Assembly: GCA_964036045.1 (NCBI GenBank) | Contig: OZ038381.1 | Coordinates: 62,496,242 to 62,560,241 of the forward strand | Length of the DNA stretch: 64,000 nt | Reading direction: 5' to 3' | From: Eutreptiella sp. 'Long Island Sound 2002' | Taxonomy: Eukaryota > Euglenozoa > Euglenophyceae > Eutreptiales > Eutreptiaceae | Part shown: positions 1-11,796 of the stretch, piece after piece | Layout of the letters: every line of letters begins with the position of its first letter | How positions within the stretch are numbered: the first letter of the stretch is position 1 | Translations under genes and position numbers: made by a program | Notes under the pieces: model-generated | Seen by the model: only the letters and a program-made list of their open reading frames with translations | Databases searched by the model: none | What the model was told of the DNA's origin: nothing

Positions 1-2
1 TC

Positions 3-2016
3 ACAGTTGTGCGTAGGTCCCTTGGCCCTTTGCCTACCACACAGGCCACATCAGTCACCCAAGCACCAGAGTGCCAGGCCGCTGTACTTCGCCTTCGCCA
101 TGAGCATGTGGTGCCAGCCGCTGTCTTGCGCACCTTAGACCATCTCCAACCAGGGGTTGGTTGGTCAATGGTTGCTTTAAGGCAACAGGAGGACCTGCAT
201 CTTCCTGCAGTGGACTACTCCCTGGACAACAGGAAGTTGTTACCACAGCTGTGCCACCTACTTCTACAGAAGTGTGGCTCATTGGCTGCCCAAGGCCGGC
301 AGAAACCCCCACCACCCCATGCCACCCTGACCTTAGGCCTCTACGCCGACGGTTACCAGCCCCGGGGCCGTCCAAATATTAACACAAAAATCAGTATAAT
401 TGATTTCCAGGGACACTGGTTCCCAATGTCTGGCAATGTGCCTAGGTGCACAGACATGTTGACCTGGCAAGAGCTTCCCAAGGTCAGTGATTGCCAGTGG
501 CTACCCAAACGTGCAGAGGCCTTACAAGCACTGCCTTCTTGTAAATTTAAGCAACGTATGAAGTATGCTGGTGCAGTGTACAACACCACCCTGCAGATAA
601 GGCTCGGGGCAATCACTGCCGATCACCACCATTTGTGGTCTGAGTGCCGGCAAAAGGGCTGTGTGGCGTGTCCCTGGGTGAATAAGGATGGGGCGGGAGA
701 ACTCTTTTTGCACAAAGGGGGATGTCTCAATGGTGTGCGTGGGTCCCATAAGTTTCAGGGGGTTTCTAACCTGGAAGAGGTATATATTGTGCAACCTGTA
801 TTGCACAACACCAAAGGAGCAGCCTCCAGGATCCTGGGTGTCATAGGTCGAACACTACCAGCGCCCTACAACCATGAGCTACTCCAGGTCATAGCACATG
901 TGGCAAGGAGGTATGATCCTGGATCTTTGCCACCTGATAGCAGGCAGCACATGCGTCACGTACGAGGTAGATTTCAGGCAGGCATTAGCCTCACAGGTCG
1001 CGAGGCCCGCACAGTCATGGGCAGACTAGCAGGGGGTATGGTGCTCCCCCTGCCTTTCCATTCCTTGGTGGTGGCATTTTGCCACATGGTGCATCTATGC
1101 TATGGTTGTAATAACCTGGCAACTGTCACATGGCAAGCTATGGGGATGTTGTACACATATATTGTGCACATCATCCCCGAGTTTGCTGAAGAAGGTTGCA
1201 CTGCAACCTTATATATGCATGGGTGGTCCCACACATGGTTTAATCCACGGACACCCATGCTGTATTCCGATGAGGCCGGCGAGCGGGATCTGAGGGTGGC
1301 CAAGAGATATGCCCCCGTCACTAGTACCAGGCAAGATGCCAGTATTAGTGAAAGTTTGAAGCATGAGCTGTATCAGAAGTTCGTGCAGAAAAAAAAGAAG
1401 ATCCCCTGTGCCAAAATTTGGGAGCCCGTGCAACGAAACGTTGTTCTTGAGGCGTGCATGGTTGCTGCCAATGCCGTGTGGCATGTGGTCTTCCAACGCC
1501 TCTTAGAGCATTTGCTGGATTTCCAGGAGGGAGGTGGTTGCTCCCTATATATGCACCCAGACACCCGTTCGGTGAAATGCGCCTTTCCAGGTGCAAATCC
1601 CGAGAGTGATGTGGTATGTCTGTGTGGGACCTGTGGCTCAAAGCGTGGTGTCCGTCAATGGGTACCACTGGACAGGGAAGCTGTCTGCAAGTGGCCCAAA
1701 CTGGGTTTGAAGAGCCGTGCCACATTTAAGTCCTGTGCTGCACGCCGTAAGGCGCTGAAGGACAAGGGAAAGGGTAAGGGACGTGTGGGGCCCATCCCTC
1801 AAAGCCGAGTTTCTAACCCTGCGACAGTTGATATTGTACCCCCTTCGGAGGGCGAGGACAGTGCTGCTTCATTTCAAGGTCCTACGGGTTTGAACGAGCA
1901 GCAGCGTGTTCAACCCATGAGGCGTACGAAGTTGGCGCGTGTACCCATTGTTGATAGCGACATTGAGCAGCAACTTGTGTGCCCTCGTGGCAGTGGCAGT
2001 AGCAGCAGTAACAGTA

Positions 2017-2054
<38 letters not shown>

Positions 2055-2294
2055 GATAGTGGGAGCAGTAGCAGTCCCGAGGATAATGATTCGGATGATG
2101 ATGCTGTGCACCTATCTGGTGCCTCCACAGTAAGTGCCTCAGATTCTTCCTCATCATCCAGTGACAACCCTGAACCCCAACCTCAACCCAAGAAGTATCG
2201 CCGTGTGGTGGTGGATGTGGATGCCATGTCAAGCGATGGCTGTCCTGTGCAGATGCTCAGCGAAGGAGATTACAGCATTCACAGTTCAAGCTGA
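3..2294 (+). CDS. Large uninterrupted ORF, possible transposase-derived protein (5' end outside window)
   Basis: A single frame is open from the window edge to a TGA at 2292-2294, about 763 codons without a stop. The first ATG is at 168, so the true start may lie upstream. Residues below count from the GTG at 9. An LYADGYQP motif (about 111-118) resembles the first acidic motif of Plavaka/Transposase_21-type DDE enzymes. A Cys/His-rich stretch lies near 205-223 (HHHLWSEC, then CVACPW). LYMHGW (401-406) and DEAGERDL (421-428) are well placed for a later His and catalytic Glu. CLCGTCG (538-544) may bind zinc. The C-terminal third is hydrophilic, with basic blocks near 578-592 (nuclear-localisation-like), then acidic and Ser-rich. 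The intact frame contrasts with the decayed elements elsewhere in the window. Transposase identity is inferred from motif logic only; it could be a domesticated or unrelated nuclear protein. Confidence 0.5.
1989..2080 (+). repeat. AGC/AGT trinucleotide repeat coding polyserine
   Basis: An imperfect (AGC)n tract lies inside the large ORF and encodes a serine run. On the opposite strand it reads as poly-Leu or poly-Ala in other frames, which explains several spurious open frames there. It is a likely length-polymorphic site. Confidence 0.9.
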
Positions 2295-2700
2295 AATGAA
2301 CAGGCAAGGCACTGAGCATTCACATTTCAAGCGTAAGTGAACGGTCATGCTTGTCTTTTTGTGTGTTTCTTTGCTGAGGTGTGGGATTTGGGAACCAAGA
2401 ACGGTGTAGGTCATTGTACAAAAAACTGATGGAAAAACGCTTGGAAGTTTTTTAAATCCCTCGGAAAGATGCTCGGAAGTTTTGGCAGCCAAATCGGGTC
2501 CCAAAACGCAACCGATATCGGTAGGAATGTTCCATGGGCTCCCCAGCCGACCGTGCCGGGGGAGCTCGGAAGAAATTTTGGCTGGGACTTCCGAGATCAA
2601 CCCTGCAATATGAGTCCCATTTGCTGAGCATGAATGCTGAGCATCCCCAAATATCCTGAGCAATATGCTCAGCATTTTCCTACCACTTTTTACCTTCTAT
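2295..2700. other. Non-coding stretch downstream of the large ORF, with a 12-bp inverted repeat
   Basis: No coding signal is visible. AATGCTGAGCAT at 2633-2644 and its exact reverse complement at 2665-2676 can form a 12-bp stem with a 20-base loop. CGGAAG also recurs at about 2442, 2473 and 2567. The stem could be a 3' processing or transposon-end structure, but nothing else supports either. Confidence 0.5.
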
Positions 2701-3014
2701 GCTGTGCGTCCCAGCACCATGTGATACACCAGCCGTGATGTTTCTACTCGCGCCAATCCCGTTGCTTACCAACTTCTTGAACACCTTAACGTCTTCCAAT
2801 TTATTCTTACAGTTGACAATTTTTATCGGTGCCGTTTCTGCCCCACCCCTCATTCTTCTGTTGAATCGGTCAACACCCCTGGTTAGGTTTGCTGGTGTGT
2901 TCGGTGCCTATTAGGCTTGATCTCGTTCCACGGTACTGTTCACTCTCATCTATTGTGGGTAGAATGAATACTATTGCAACTGCATTGTCCACATCACAAT
3001 AGGAGCACCACACA

Positions 3015-3610
3015 TTGTTTGTCAACACGAAAGATTCGATTACAACAATGAACAGGGTTAGATGCTCATGTGACATTCCTTGTCCCCGCCTTGTTCACTG
3101 CCAATGGTGCCCTTTGATGAGGTTGTCTAATGAAGTGACAGGTGCTAACAGTGGGTTACCTCAACTGTTGTCTACGGTACTAGATCTGCAGCACGAAAGT
3201 GGTAGACCAGTGCTCCTGCTGGTGCACATGCAAATACACTACAAATTTGGTAAAAAATTTTATAACCCAAGTTATGCACCCTTTGATCTATGTTCACTGA
3301 ATGTGCTGCCTATTGTATGTGGCATGTGGCATGCCTACAAGTATTGCGTATAACAATTAGCTATCGTAAGTGTCTTCCACTTTGCACCTTCCTAAACACT
3401 CGGTCACTGGAACTTGGCCCAGTGGTTGTTAACAGTGTACACCTTCTCCGCATTGAGCGCTTGTTTGCCACCTTGTTTATTTTGGGTCGGAAATCCCCTG
3501 CAGTGCTAGATGATAACATTCTACAAGTGGCTAGATTACTTGCCCCCCCTACTGAGCACCACCACATGTGCTTGGGACAGGGTCAAGTACTACTTTGTCT
3601 TCTTTTTTAG
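3015..3610 (+). pseudogene. Decayed transposase-like central segment
   Basis: Two overlapping frames give one coherent protein if a single frameshift near 3350 is allowed. The first frame (3015-3353) ends with PVLLLVHMQIHYKF, then YAPFDL and VCGMWHAYKYCV. The second (from about 3355) continues through TFLNTRSLELGP and RIERLFATLFILG. In DDE or DUF6589-like transposases a similar region carries an LLxGDxQ motif with the second catalytic Asp, followed by a G-x-W-H helix. Here the Asp position reads VH, so a copy of that kind would be catalytically dead. Family assignment is an inference from motif order. The segment follows the large intact ORF on the same strand but is not fused to it. Confidence 0.35.
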
Positions 3611-3619
3611 TTTATTCTT

Positions 3620-6475
3620 GCGTTTTTGACGCTTGGGGTTTTCATCGGGGGGTGCACTCACAGTGAGCAACGGTGTACACCAAGCTTGGGTGTTACCATC
3701 GTGCAGTGGGTTGTTCATATATTCCTGAACCTTGTGTAGGGACAAGAACATAACAAAGATTATATTAAGACACTTGTGGTTGGACTGCTGACGTGGTTTT
3801 GGTGGCATCAACGGCTGCCACCACAGTGTTTGTTCGAGGAGCCATGTGGGGCCTTGTTGTCCAGTGTGGTCACCATCACGCGAAGGTACCCCACTGTTGT
3901 GGAAATGGCAGGTATTTTTGACATCTTTTTAGTCACTGCATGACCGAAGATGGACCGTCGTGACCTTAGGAGTGACATAGCCAAGGGTGATGTCCCTAGA
4001 GCTGACCGTTCCCTTGCCGATGTGATATTATCTATGCGTCAAAGGCATGTACTCTATCTCTCTTGGTCAAGTCTAGCTACCACTGTCCTTCTCATTGTTG
4101 GTACAGTTGTTCCTAAGTATGTTGTGAGGTACCAGGACGATATACCCCTTGACGGGTGGCGTGCACGCATCATCAAAACTGTACAACAGACTCCTTGATG
4201 TGGGCTCTCCAACGGGAGACATATTGAAGATTGTCGGCAATCTTTCCCCGCCCACGTCCTATTGTGGCTATTGGCCGGTATGAAGCCGACGTTGATTGGT
4301 TTAACACCCTGTCCCACCGTGTTACATGCAATCACAACCAAGAACGCTTTTGGCAGTAGAAACACACGAACCAAGATGATAACGGTGAATGATACTTGTG
4401 CACATGAAAAAATCCGAGTCCAAACCATGGTCATGCATGCAGTAATACTTGGCGCATGCATCATACAATATGTCATGTCTTTCTTCATAGCCAAAAAGAG
4501 TTGGTTTGAGTGTTGTTGGAGCAGCCGCCGGTGTCGAGGGTGGGTAACAAGCACCTTCCGAGCGACTTCTCTTCCTTGAAGGCAACGGGAAGTTTCATTC
4601 ACTACACAAAGAGGAAAATTTTGAACCCTAGTGAAACCGCACCCTAGATTTGTACCCAAAAACTAGCATGTTGCGTTGATTCGAAGCAACACATCATCAA
4701 GCAAATTTGACCACATATGCGTACCACTGGAGATTTTTCCCTTTTTTGGTGACTTGTGATGAGATTGGCAATAGAGGATCTACTCTTGGTTGTTCATTCA
4801 CATGAGTTGCAAAACATCCTGCACACTAGACAAAATGGGGCAAGATGAGCGAATTACTCAAAGTGGAGGAATAATAGCAAATATCCAATGCCAAAGTGTA
4901 CGGCACGTGCTATCCGTGTAGCAGCTAGTGGCGGTTCTGCTCCACTGGTAGGTATACGTGAAGCACCCGACGACTATGACGATGATGATGAACCTCACGA
5001 TGCGGAACCCCCCTCCCACGATGGGTATCAGGGCAGTGACTGTCACCGTGACATAATCTCTGTGTCTTCCGTAGACACATATGGACCGCCACAGATTCTT
5101 TTATATGAGGGCATTGTTTAGGTGCACCCCCAGGATGGTCATGTTCAATGATTGTTCCGGAGGTGTTATGCGAGTCGTTGTTTCACCGTACATGCAATAC
5201 TATGCATTCGAAGCAGGGCATGATGCATACATTGGGAGACATCGACCTCGAGGTCCATGTCTTTGCCACCTTCTTCAAAGTCCGTTGTCCTTGCATCTGT
5301 GCTACTGTGCGCGCCCTGCTATTTGAAATAAGTGTTTATGCATCTTGCTTTTGTTTCTCTACATCGCCAAGCGCACTGCCTTTTTCCAAGTAAATTGGTT
5401 TTTGAACCAGAATTTGTAAGTGGACTTGCCAGCTGTTGCCATGTCCGATGAAGTTTGCGGTGTTCCTCCGGAGGAAGGCACACTAGAACCCCTTGTATCC
5501 CACACAATTACACAGTGCCGCAGGAGCCACAAAGGACAACAACGGGCCTCAATCAAAAAAGTTTCTGCAAACATGTATTTCGAGTGCCCGGATGGAGGAT
5601 TGCATTGAGGAGCAGCGGATTCGCATCCGCATGAATATACTGAAGTTTGGCCTCGTTGGAACGAAGGGTCATTTCGGACCCTTGGACTTGGAATAGGTTG
5701 CCAGTTGTGCTAGGTCGCTACTACCCCATCTCCGGATTGGACCACTCAGTTGCAGAGTTTGGCGTGATGAGGGTATCGTGATGTACTGGCCGAGTTGTAT
5801 GTACCCTTTGTCAACTGCATTTTTGAGAGAACATGTGCACGTCGCTGACTTTTGGCCCGATTGGCCCATTCTTCCGTTTCTCTGTGCCTGTTTGCCGTGA
5901 ATACTTCGCCAAAAATTAAAAAACCATTAAAAACACGGCAAATGTTCCTGGAGTCACTGCTAACGCCGCTTAGATTCGCAAAAAAAAGCAAAAAAAAGTG
6001 TTCAATTAGCGCCCATACTCCAATTGTCGTACGCATGTCTCGTTTGCATTCGCATGTAATTCCCATTGGCGCAAAAATCGCGCTAAGATGGTGCGAATAT
6101 GCCCAAGGGTTTTCAAATTCAGCACTTTCCCATGCTTTCGCCCCCCTGTGCAGTTATGATGTCTCTTACAGTTACCCTCTCGCTACATGGTAGTCTGCCC
6201 GACTTCGGCTTGGAAGATACCATCGGTGGTGGGATGTGGTGCTCCCAATTGCAGCGATCTCTCAACACATTGTAGCCGACCGCCGCATTCTGGACTACAG
6301 GTTGCACGGCGTGTTGCGTGTCACAATATGTGGTATCTCGGGCATGCGCAATGCAGTGGCGGGTGCAACGGGCCAGTCGGCGGCTGTTGTTGTGCGTAAT
6401 TTGTTTCAAAAAATTCTAGATCTTGCCCGCATTCAAGCGAAGACGGCAACAAAGGGGGGTTGAACAATCACAAGG
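3620..6475. other. Degraded region with short open frames only
   Basis: No recognisable domain is present. The longest frames with protein-like composition are 3950-4198 (82 codons, beginning MDRRDLRSDIAKGD, with a hydrophobic segment after residue 40), 4888-5121 (77 codons, with an acidic DDYDDDDE cluster) and 6236-6463 (75 codons). Stops interrupt every frame at short intervals. This is most simply read as eroded transposon or gene sequence. Confidence 0.4.
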
Positions 6476-6477
6476 CA

Positions 6478-7700
6478 AGTTGGAAGGGAAAGGTTAGGTT
6501 GGAGAGTGCTAGGGCTTTGCAATTCATGCATCCGGCGGTGGGAGGCACTTATTGCGATGTGCCTATGACAGCCTCCGTCTAGACGGCTAGGATGTCAACA
6601 TGAGATCCATGCGTGGACAAGGGCCCATGAAAGTATGGCTATTGGCGCGGTGTGCTGGCACGTGACCTTAACTGTGCACATATCCTGTCACAGCGTGTTA
6701 GACTCCTCAAGGGGCAGGCCTATGACACGGAGACATGGGACCATGGGTTGTGGTGGCTCTAGGTACTTGAGTTGGTGCACGCCACACGGTGGAGGTGCGG
6801 GCATGCGTGAACAACGAATGCACAAATCGCCCGATTTTCGCTCAAATTTGCTACATTTTCGTGTTGGCAATGGACAAGGAACGCAAGGAACACAAGGAAC
6901 CCCCGCACTAGGAATAGGGTATTTTGTGGGGCACCGTGGCACCATAGTGTCTCAAAAAGTGGCCATTTCTTCTCGTAGGCACCCGGATTTTGTTTTTTAG
7001 AAAATTTGAAATATTGCTACCATTCCAACTCTGCGGAAGTAGTCCGTTATGACCGGTGTCATGGATTTTTTCAGCCATTTTCGCGCGATTTTTGCTCCCC
7101 ATTCAAAAGTTTCCCTTACCAGCCGTTCGCAAAGGGTACAAAGAGATAACATGCAGTGATTCACCGTTTCTTCACGTATTGTCTACTCTCCACCTTGCCA
7201 GAAACTCATCATTCATGGGTAGCAGGCCTTAGGCATCCCCAAACAATCTTGTGGAGGATTCAACACCCACCTACAGATCGCTCTTTGTATGCCCAATTGA
7301 TTGGGGACATTACTCTATTTGTTGTTTTTGCGGGTCAACAAGGAATCCAAGGTTGCTCTTTGTTTGTCAATTTTTCCGTTTTTACATTGTTATATGTTCC
7401 CAGTGCAAGTGGGGCATTGTACGTGATGGCACATGCCCATGTCACCTATATGGCGAACGAGTGGATGAAGGAGCTCACAAAGAAGCGCCAATCTATCCCC
7501 CATTGGATGTTGAGCATCGTGGCAGACATCATGAAGCCGGACTCTAACCTGGAGACCAGAGAGCGCTTGCACATTGGAGTATTGACACGGAGAGCTTCGT
7601 GGGAATCCGCGGAAAGCTATTGATGGAGGTGAGGAGACTGCCGCCAAGGGAGGACAAGGAGTGCATGCTCGTTGGTTTGCGCCAAGCTGAGCTAAGGAGC
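6478..7700 (+). repeat. Repeat A, copy 1, with an attached transposase-tail remnant
   Basis: The segment from about 6795 to 7700 is a diverged direct copy of 10838-11703. The sub-segment 6734-7140 is also shared with 49145-49555. The left part, 6478-6734, matches two pieces of the 48.5-49.1 kb region but lacks about 385 bases present there. It is therefore an internally deleted version of the same transposase tail. Landmarks shared by all three A copies are a CACCCGGATT motif followed by a T-rich run, CGCGCGATTTT near CTCCCCATTCAAAA, and CGTTCGCAAA near the end. Confidence 0.8.
7156..7623 (+). pseudogene. Open frame within repeat A copy 1, unknown function
   Basis: A 155-codon frame whose last third has a protein-like composition (VTYMANEWMKELTKKRQ, then IPHWMLSIVADIMKPDSN). 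The same peptide is encoded in copy 2 at 11429-11635 with several amino-acid replacements. Most base differences between the two copies change the amino acid, which argues against strong selection. No known domain is recognised. It is probably a remnant of an element-encoded protein carried along with repeat A. Confidence 0.35.
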
Positions 7701-8123
7701 CTGCGGAAGGTCAAACTATGCCCAAACGGTGGAGAATGTCACAAAAATGCTCCGTCCCCCTTTCAAGGCTCACGCGGCGCCTGCCCCATGCTGGGGGTGA
7801 CTTCAAGTCGGTTGAAATGAGCGCCAGAAAACCACAGGACCGGAATGCGCGTCAAAATAGTGTGCATAACGGCCTCTACTAACCATCCAACAAAAGAGTT
7901 CCGCGATGGAGATAAATCTTAGGCGGCCCTTTACGCACGTAGACTTCGTTGCTAAAAGGCACGATTCATGGCGATTTCAACATCTGTTTTTTGCCCCCCA
8001 AAAAAGCATATCATTTTTTCGGGCAACCCCACGTGGATTTTCATCGTGGGATACAACAACCTTGCCTTTTGTTGCTTCCAGAGGTGTACGTATACACCCC
8101 CTATTCCGGGCTGAAAATTGTAT

Positions 8124-8167
8124 CATTTAAAATTTTTGGGCCCTGCAGTGCCCAAAAATTTGAAATG
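8124..8167. repeat. 44-bp near-perfect palindrome centred on CTGCAG
   Basis: The arms AAATTTTTGGGC (8130-8141) and GCCCAAAAATTT (8150-8161) are exact reverse complements around CCTGCAGT. Complementarity continues outward to CATTT/AAATG, with two mismatched pairs in 44 bases. Related but shorter palindromes occur at about 8375-8400 and 9408-9434. It could be a miniature-element end or a hairpin-forming site. Confidence 0.85.
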
Positions 8168-8372
8168 GCTTTTTTCAGTGGGTTCTCCAGTACACCTCTG
8201 TAGTCATCTCCACAGGTGATGTCATACTGCAGCAGCATGCATCAAAACTTGGCATACCCGTTATCCATGGGTCATCGCACCGCGGTGTTATACTCGGAAG
8301 GCCACGTACAATGTACCTTGCCCAATCACTTCCATTCCTGTCCAAATGTGCACTTGAAAATGGACTTCCAGT

Positions 8373-8404
8373 ACTTTTGGGCACTGCAGTGTCCAAAAAA
8401 TTTA
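8373..8404. repeat. Second copy of the CTGCAG-centred palindrome
   Basis: TTTTGGGCACTGCAGTGTCC followed by AAAAAATTT gives a near-perfect inverted repeat with the same core and the same flanking T/A runs as the 8124-8167 palindrome. Confidence 0.75.
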
Positions 8405-8684
8405 AAACTCCGTATTTCACTCCCATTGGTTCCCATTGCGTAACACCTGACAAAGGACGTATGAATCATCGGACGTTGGTACTCATCCTCTGCTCATTGG
8501 AAATATATTGCCGGTTGTCTGACTGCCACCTTGGAGTGTACCCAGGCTTTGGAACGTTCCACGTCCATTGGGAGATACATTGTTTGGATCTTCGCTAGCT
8601 GCTTTTGGTCTATGCCGCATCACGTTTGTTTTGTGATAGTGTCTCTGTTTTCTTTGTCTCCTTACCTTTGCTGCTTGCGAACAG

Positions 8685-8986
8685 GACTTTTGTCCATGGA
8701 TGCGGCTCCCTTCCGGCAGTTCCTTAGTTCGAAGGTATATGCTTCAAAGGAGGATCTATCTGAGGCTGTGGGTGTGGATAAGGGTGCCGATGCGTTTTGT
8801 ACGTGGGTGTTAGATCTCCGGTTGGAGTGGGAAGGAGGCGGTCTGTTGGTGAATACATCCAACAAAGGGACAGGCGGACCGTTAATTGTCTACCGGACCA
8901 ATGGTTCCGTGTTGCTGAGCAAGAGATTTTTAATATATGGTCTGTTCTACACAAGAGGTGTCGTCCACGTGCCAAGAGGGCTGTAG
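8685..8986 (+). CDS. Exon-like open frame, hypothetical
   Basis: A pyrimidine-rich tract ending in GCGAACAG at about 8684 looks like a 3' splice acceptor. The first ATG follows at 8696 and gives a 96-codon frame (MDAAPFRQFLSSKVYASKED, then DAFCTWVLDLRLEWEGG) to a stop at 8984-8986. The composition is protein-like, with charged helical segments and no low complexity. No domain is recognised and no partner exon can be fixed with confidence. It lies within the 2.6-kb interruption, so it may be cargo of an inserted element or a fragment of a host gene. Confidence 0.35.
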
Positions 8987-9405
8987 GTGTTCAACCCAAG
9001 AGTCGTGTGCAACGTAGGTGTTTGGCTCACATGGGTCAATGTTCTTACCATGTACCCTCCTTTGCAGTTCAAGGAGCAACTGCGTGCACCAGTCTTTGGC
9101 ACTCAGCGACTCGCCCTTCTTTTACCCCTGCTGGGCCATTTCTTTTGCAGGCCTTGTTGTTGTCATTTATTATTGCATTGCCTGCACTGGCGGCGCCTCC
9201 GTTGTTGGTCGGCACCACTGGTGGTGCATCATTCTTGACGCTTCGCATACAATCACAGTGACTGGGTCAGCAGACGCGGTAACAAAAAGCAAACCAGACT
9301 TTTGCATGTGTTTGCCTGTCGTCCTCCTTGCTTCATTTTTTAGGTTGCATTTTACGGCATGGTTTGAAATGCGGCAGCGGATGATTTGGAAGAATTGGAT
9401 TTTTC

Positions 9406-9436
9406 TTTGGATGGACACTGCAGTGCCCAAATTTGA
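9406..9436. repeat. Third copy of the CTGCAG-centred palindrome
   Basis: GGACACTGCAGTGCCCAAAT carries the same core as the copies at 8.13 and 8.38 kb, with weaker outer arms. Confidence 0.65.
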
Positions 9437-10314
9437 AGGGGATACATGACTTTTGACTGGCACATGTTGTACCCCCTACACACAGTCATTTTGGACAATT
9501 CACACGTTTTTTGGGGTGTTCTCTGCAAAGCACAATTGTGCAATTTTTCAAAGTGGTTTTTCAGCCCCCGTTTTGGGGTGGTACCCATTTGGGAACTGTG
9601 GCAATTTTGCTACGTGCGTATAGGGCCGCCTAAGTAAATGTAGATCAGATTGCGTAGGATATGTGTGATATTGGAGAAAGTCCCGTCGTCACTGCTGATT
9701 CATTGCATCCCCTTGGTGATGCACGGACACACGTGATCAATAACGCTCGCTAAGCCATACATGAAGGTGTCACGGTCACGTGACATTTCCTCATACACCC
9801 ATGGTGGACACAAGTCGTCGGTGGAACGAGGCAACAAGCTTTGAAAACCGTTGGGTGTTGATTCTCACAAAGTTCCATGCGGAAGAAAAGGTGTAGAATT
9901 CGCCGTTTCGGGGTGTTGTGCATGCTCGGAGCCTGGCACATAACTCTATGCCTTTCGCCTGTGCAAGACCATTACATGTCAGTTGGTGATGGGCAGGTGA
10001 GGGAGATGAACCTTGAAACTTCTGGTGGTTGTGGCTGTTTTATTGTTTTTCGTTGGTACGATGACAGACGTCTTGCGCACTTGCGGAGACACGACCAAAG
10101 ACCTCTATTTACCTTCATGGATCAGGTGGCACAATCGGCTTCCAAACTAGCGACCATTGTGCCTGACCCAAGTATGCATCTTTTTCAAATATCCAGTGTA
10201 TATGGTGCTAGGTGGCACGCGCACGTGAGGGCAAAGCTGCGCCACCATGTTACGAACACTCATAGTATGGAGAGGACCCATGAGTCCCATCACTAGGCCG
10301 CCTCGATCAACCGC

Positions 10315-10837
10315 GGCGCACACGGTGCCTATTTTACCCCCGTGGTCACAGAAGACAGTGTCTAGAAATATTGGAGGTTGATTATACATGGGTTGAAGCA
10401 GTGTGGTCAGAGATTTGTGCACACTATGGGCACCTTTACACCGAGTTCTCCCACGCAAGGTATGTTCGCATAGCTTTTATTTCGAAGACTTTGCATCTGA
10501 AGAACGACATGCAGGGCGCTCTTTTAGTCGGAAATTCGCATGTATTGATGCCTGTATGATCTGATTCGTGTGGGATCACCTTCCGAGGATTTTCAACTCT
10601 TGATGCCGAGCAGTGGGAGCAGATTATGAAGTACGTAACATGATCAAAGTCAAAAGTTAGCGGGTTTGGAGCAGTGGCCACAAAGACACGAAGACATACA
10701 AACTGGGGATTGGTATGGATGCAGTCAAACAATCCAATTTTCATCCGAGTCGACGTATGTTGCCCCATGTCTCATCTATGGACTCGGCACACTGTCTGTT
10801 GGTCGAGTGTTATTGTGACGTGCTACTTCCAGGGAAC
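10315..10837 (+). repeat. Repeat B, copy 1
   Basis: A diverged direct copy of about 11797-12320. Both start near ACGGTGC, share TCTAGAAATATTGGAGGT, and contain GAACGACATGCAGGGCGC, GATGCCGAGCAGTGGGAGCA and CCCATGTCTCATCTA or close variants. Copy 1 abuts repeat A copy 2 directly at about 10838. Differences are mostly substitutions plus small indels. Confidence 0.85.
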
Positions 10838-11703
10838 GAGGTGCGCGCATGCACGGAAAAGGAATGCATAAATCGCCCGATTTTTGCGCAAATTTGCTGC
10901 ATATTTGCGTTGTTAATGGAATTAAAGACACAAGGAACACCCGCAGTAGGTATGGGGTATTTTCTGGGGCACGGTGGCCGTTTCTTCTCGCAGGCACCCG
11001 GATTCTGTTTTTTAGAAATTTTGAAAACATTGCTACCATCCCAACCTTGCGAAAATAGTCCTTTATGACCGGCGTCATAGACCGTTGCAGCCATTTTCGC
11101 GCGATTTTTGCTCCCCATTCAAAACTTTCTCTTACCGGCCGTTCGCAAAAGGTACAAAGAGATAACATGCAGCGATTCACCTTTTCTTGACGTATTGTCT
11201 ACTCTCCTCCTTAGCAAAAACTCATAATTATTAGGTAGCAGGCCTTAGGCATCCCCAAACAATCTTGCGGAGGATTCAACACCCACCTACAGGTCGGTCT
11301 TTGTATGTTGAATTGATTCAGGACATTACTCTATTTGTTGTTCTCGGTCAACAAGGAATCCCAGGTCGCTCTTTGTTTGTCAATTTGTCCGTTTTTCATC
11401 GCTATATGTTCCCAGTGCAAGTGGGGCATTGTACGCGATGGCACATGCCCATGTCACCTATGCGGGCAACGAGTGGATGAAGGAGCTCAAAAAGAAGCGC
11501 CAGTCTATCCCCCATTGGATGTTGAGCATCGTGGCAGACATCATGAAGCCGGACTCTAACCTGGAGACTAGGCATCGCTTTCACATTGGAGAGTTGACAA
11601 GGAGAGCTTCGCGGGAATCCGCGGACAGCTATTGATCGAGGTGAGGAGAGTGCCGCCAAGGGAGGACAAGGAGTGCATGCTCGTGGGCTTGCGCCAAGCT
11701 TTG
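10838..11703 (+). repeat. Repeat A, copy 2
   Basis: Matches 6795-7700 over essentially its full length with scattered substitutions and small indels. Divergence is abrupt at both ends. On the left the junction is with repeat B copy 1. On the right the shared sequence ends after GCTTGCGCCAAGCT. It includes the frame 11429-11635, which encodes the IPHWMLSIVADIMKPDSN peptide also found in copy 1. Confidence 0.85.
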
Positions 11704-11796
11704 CAACTGAAGACTAATGCAAATGTGGTATGCCGTGTGGTTTCTTGGTGTCGGTGCAGCACCCCCCCCCCTCCCGTGGTCCTCGGTATTCACCTT

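Larger units (their letters stand above)
7704..10314. other. 2.6-kb interruption between repeat A copy 1 and repeat B copy 1
   Basis: Elsewhere (11703-11797) A and B are separated by only about 95 bases, so this stretch looks inserted. It contains three related palindromes and one exon-like open frame (annotated separately). No other coding domain is seen. A frame near 8175-8450 gives a protein-like peptide (GDVILQQHASKLGIPV) but resembles nothing recognised. Confidence 0.45.
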
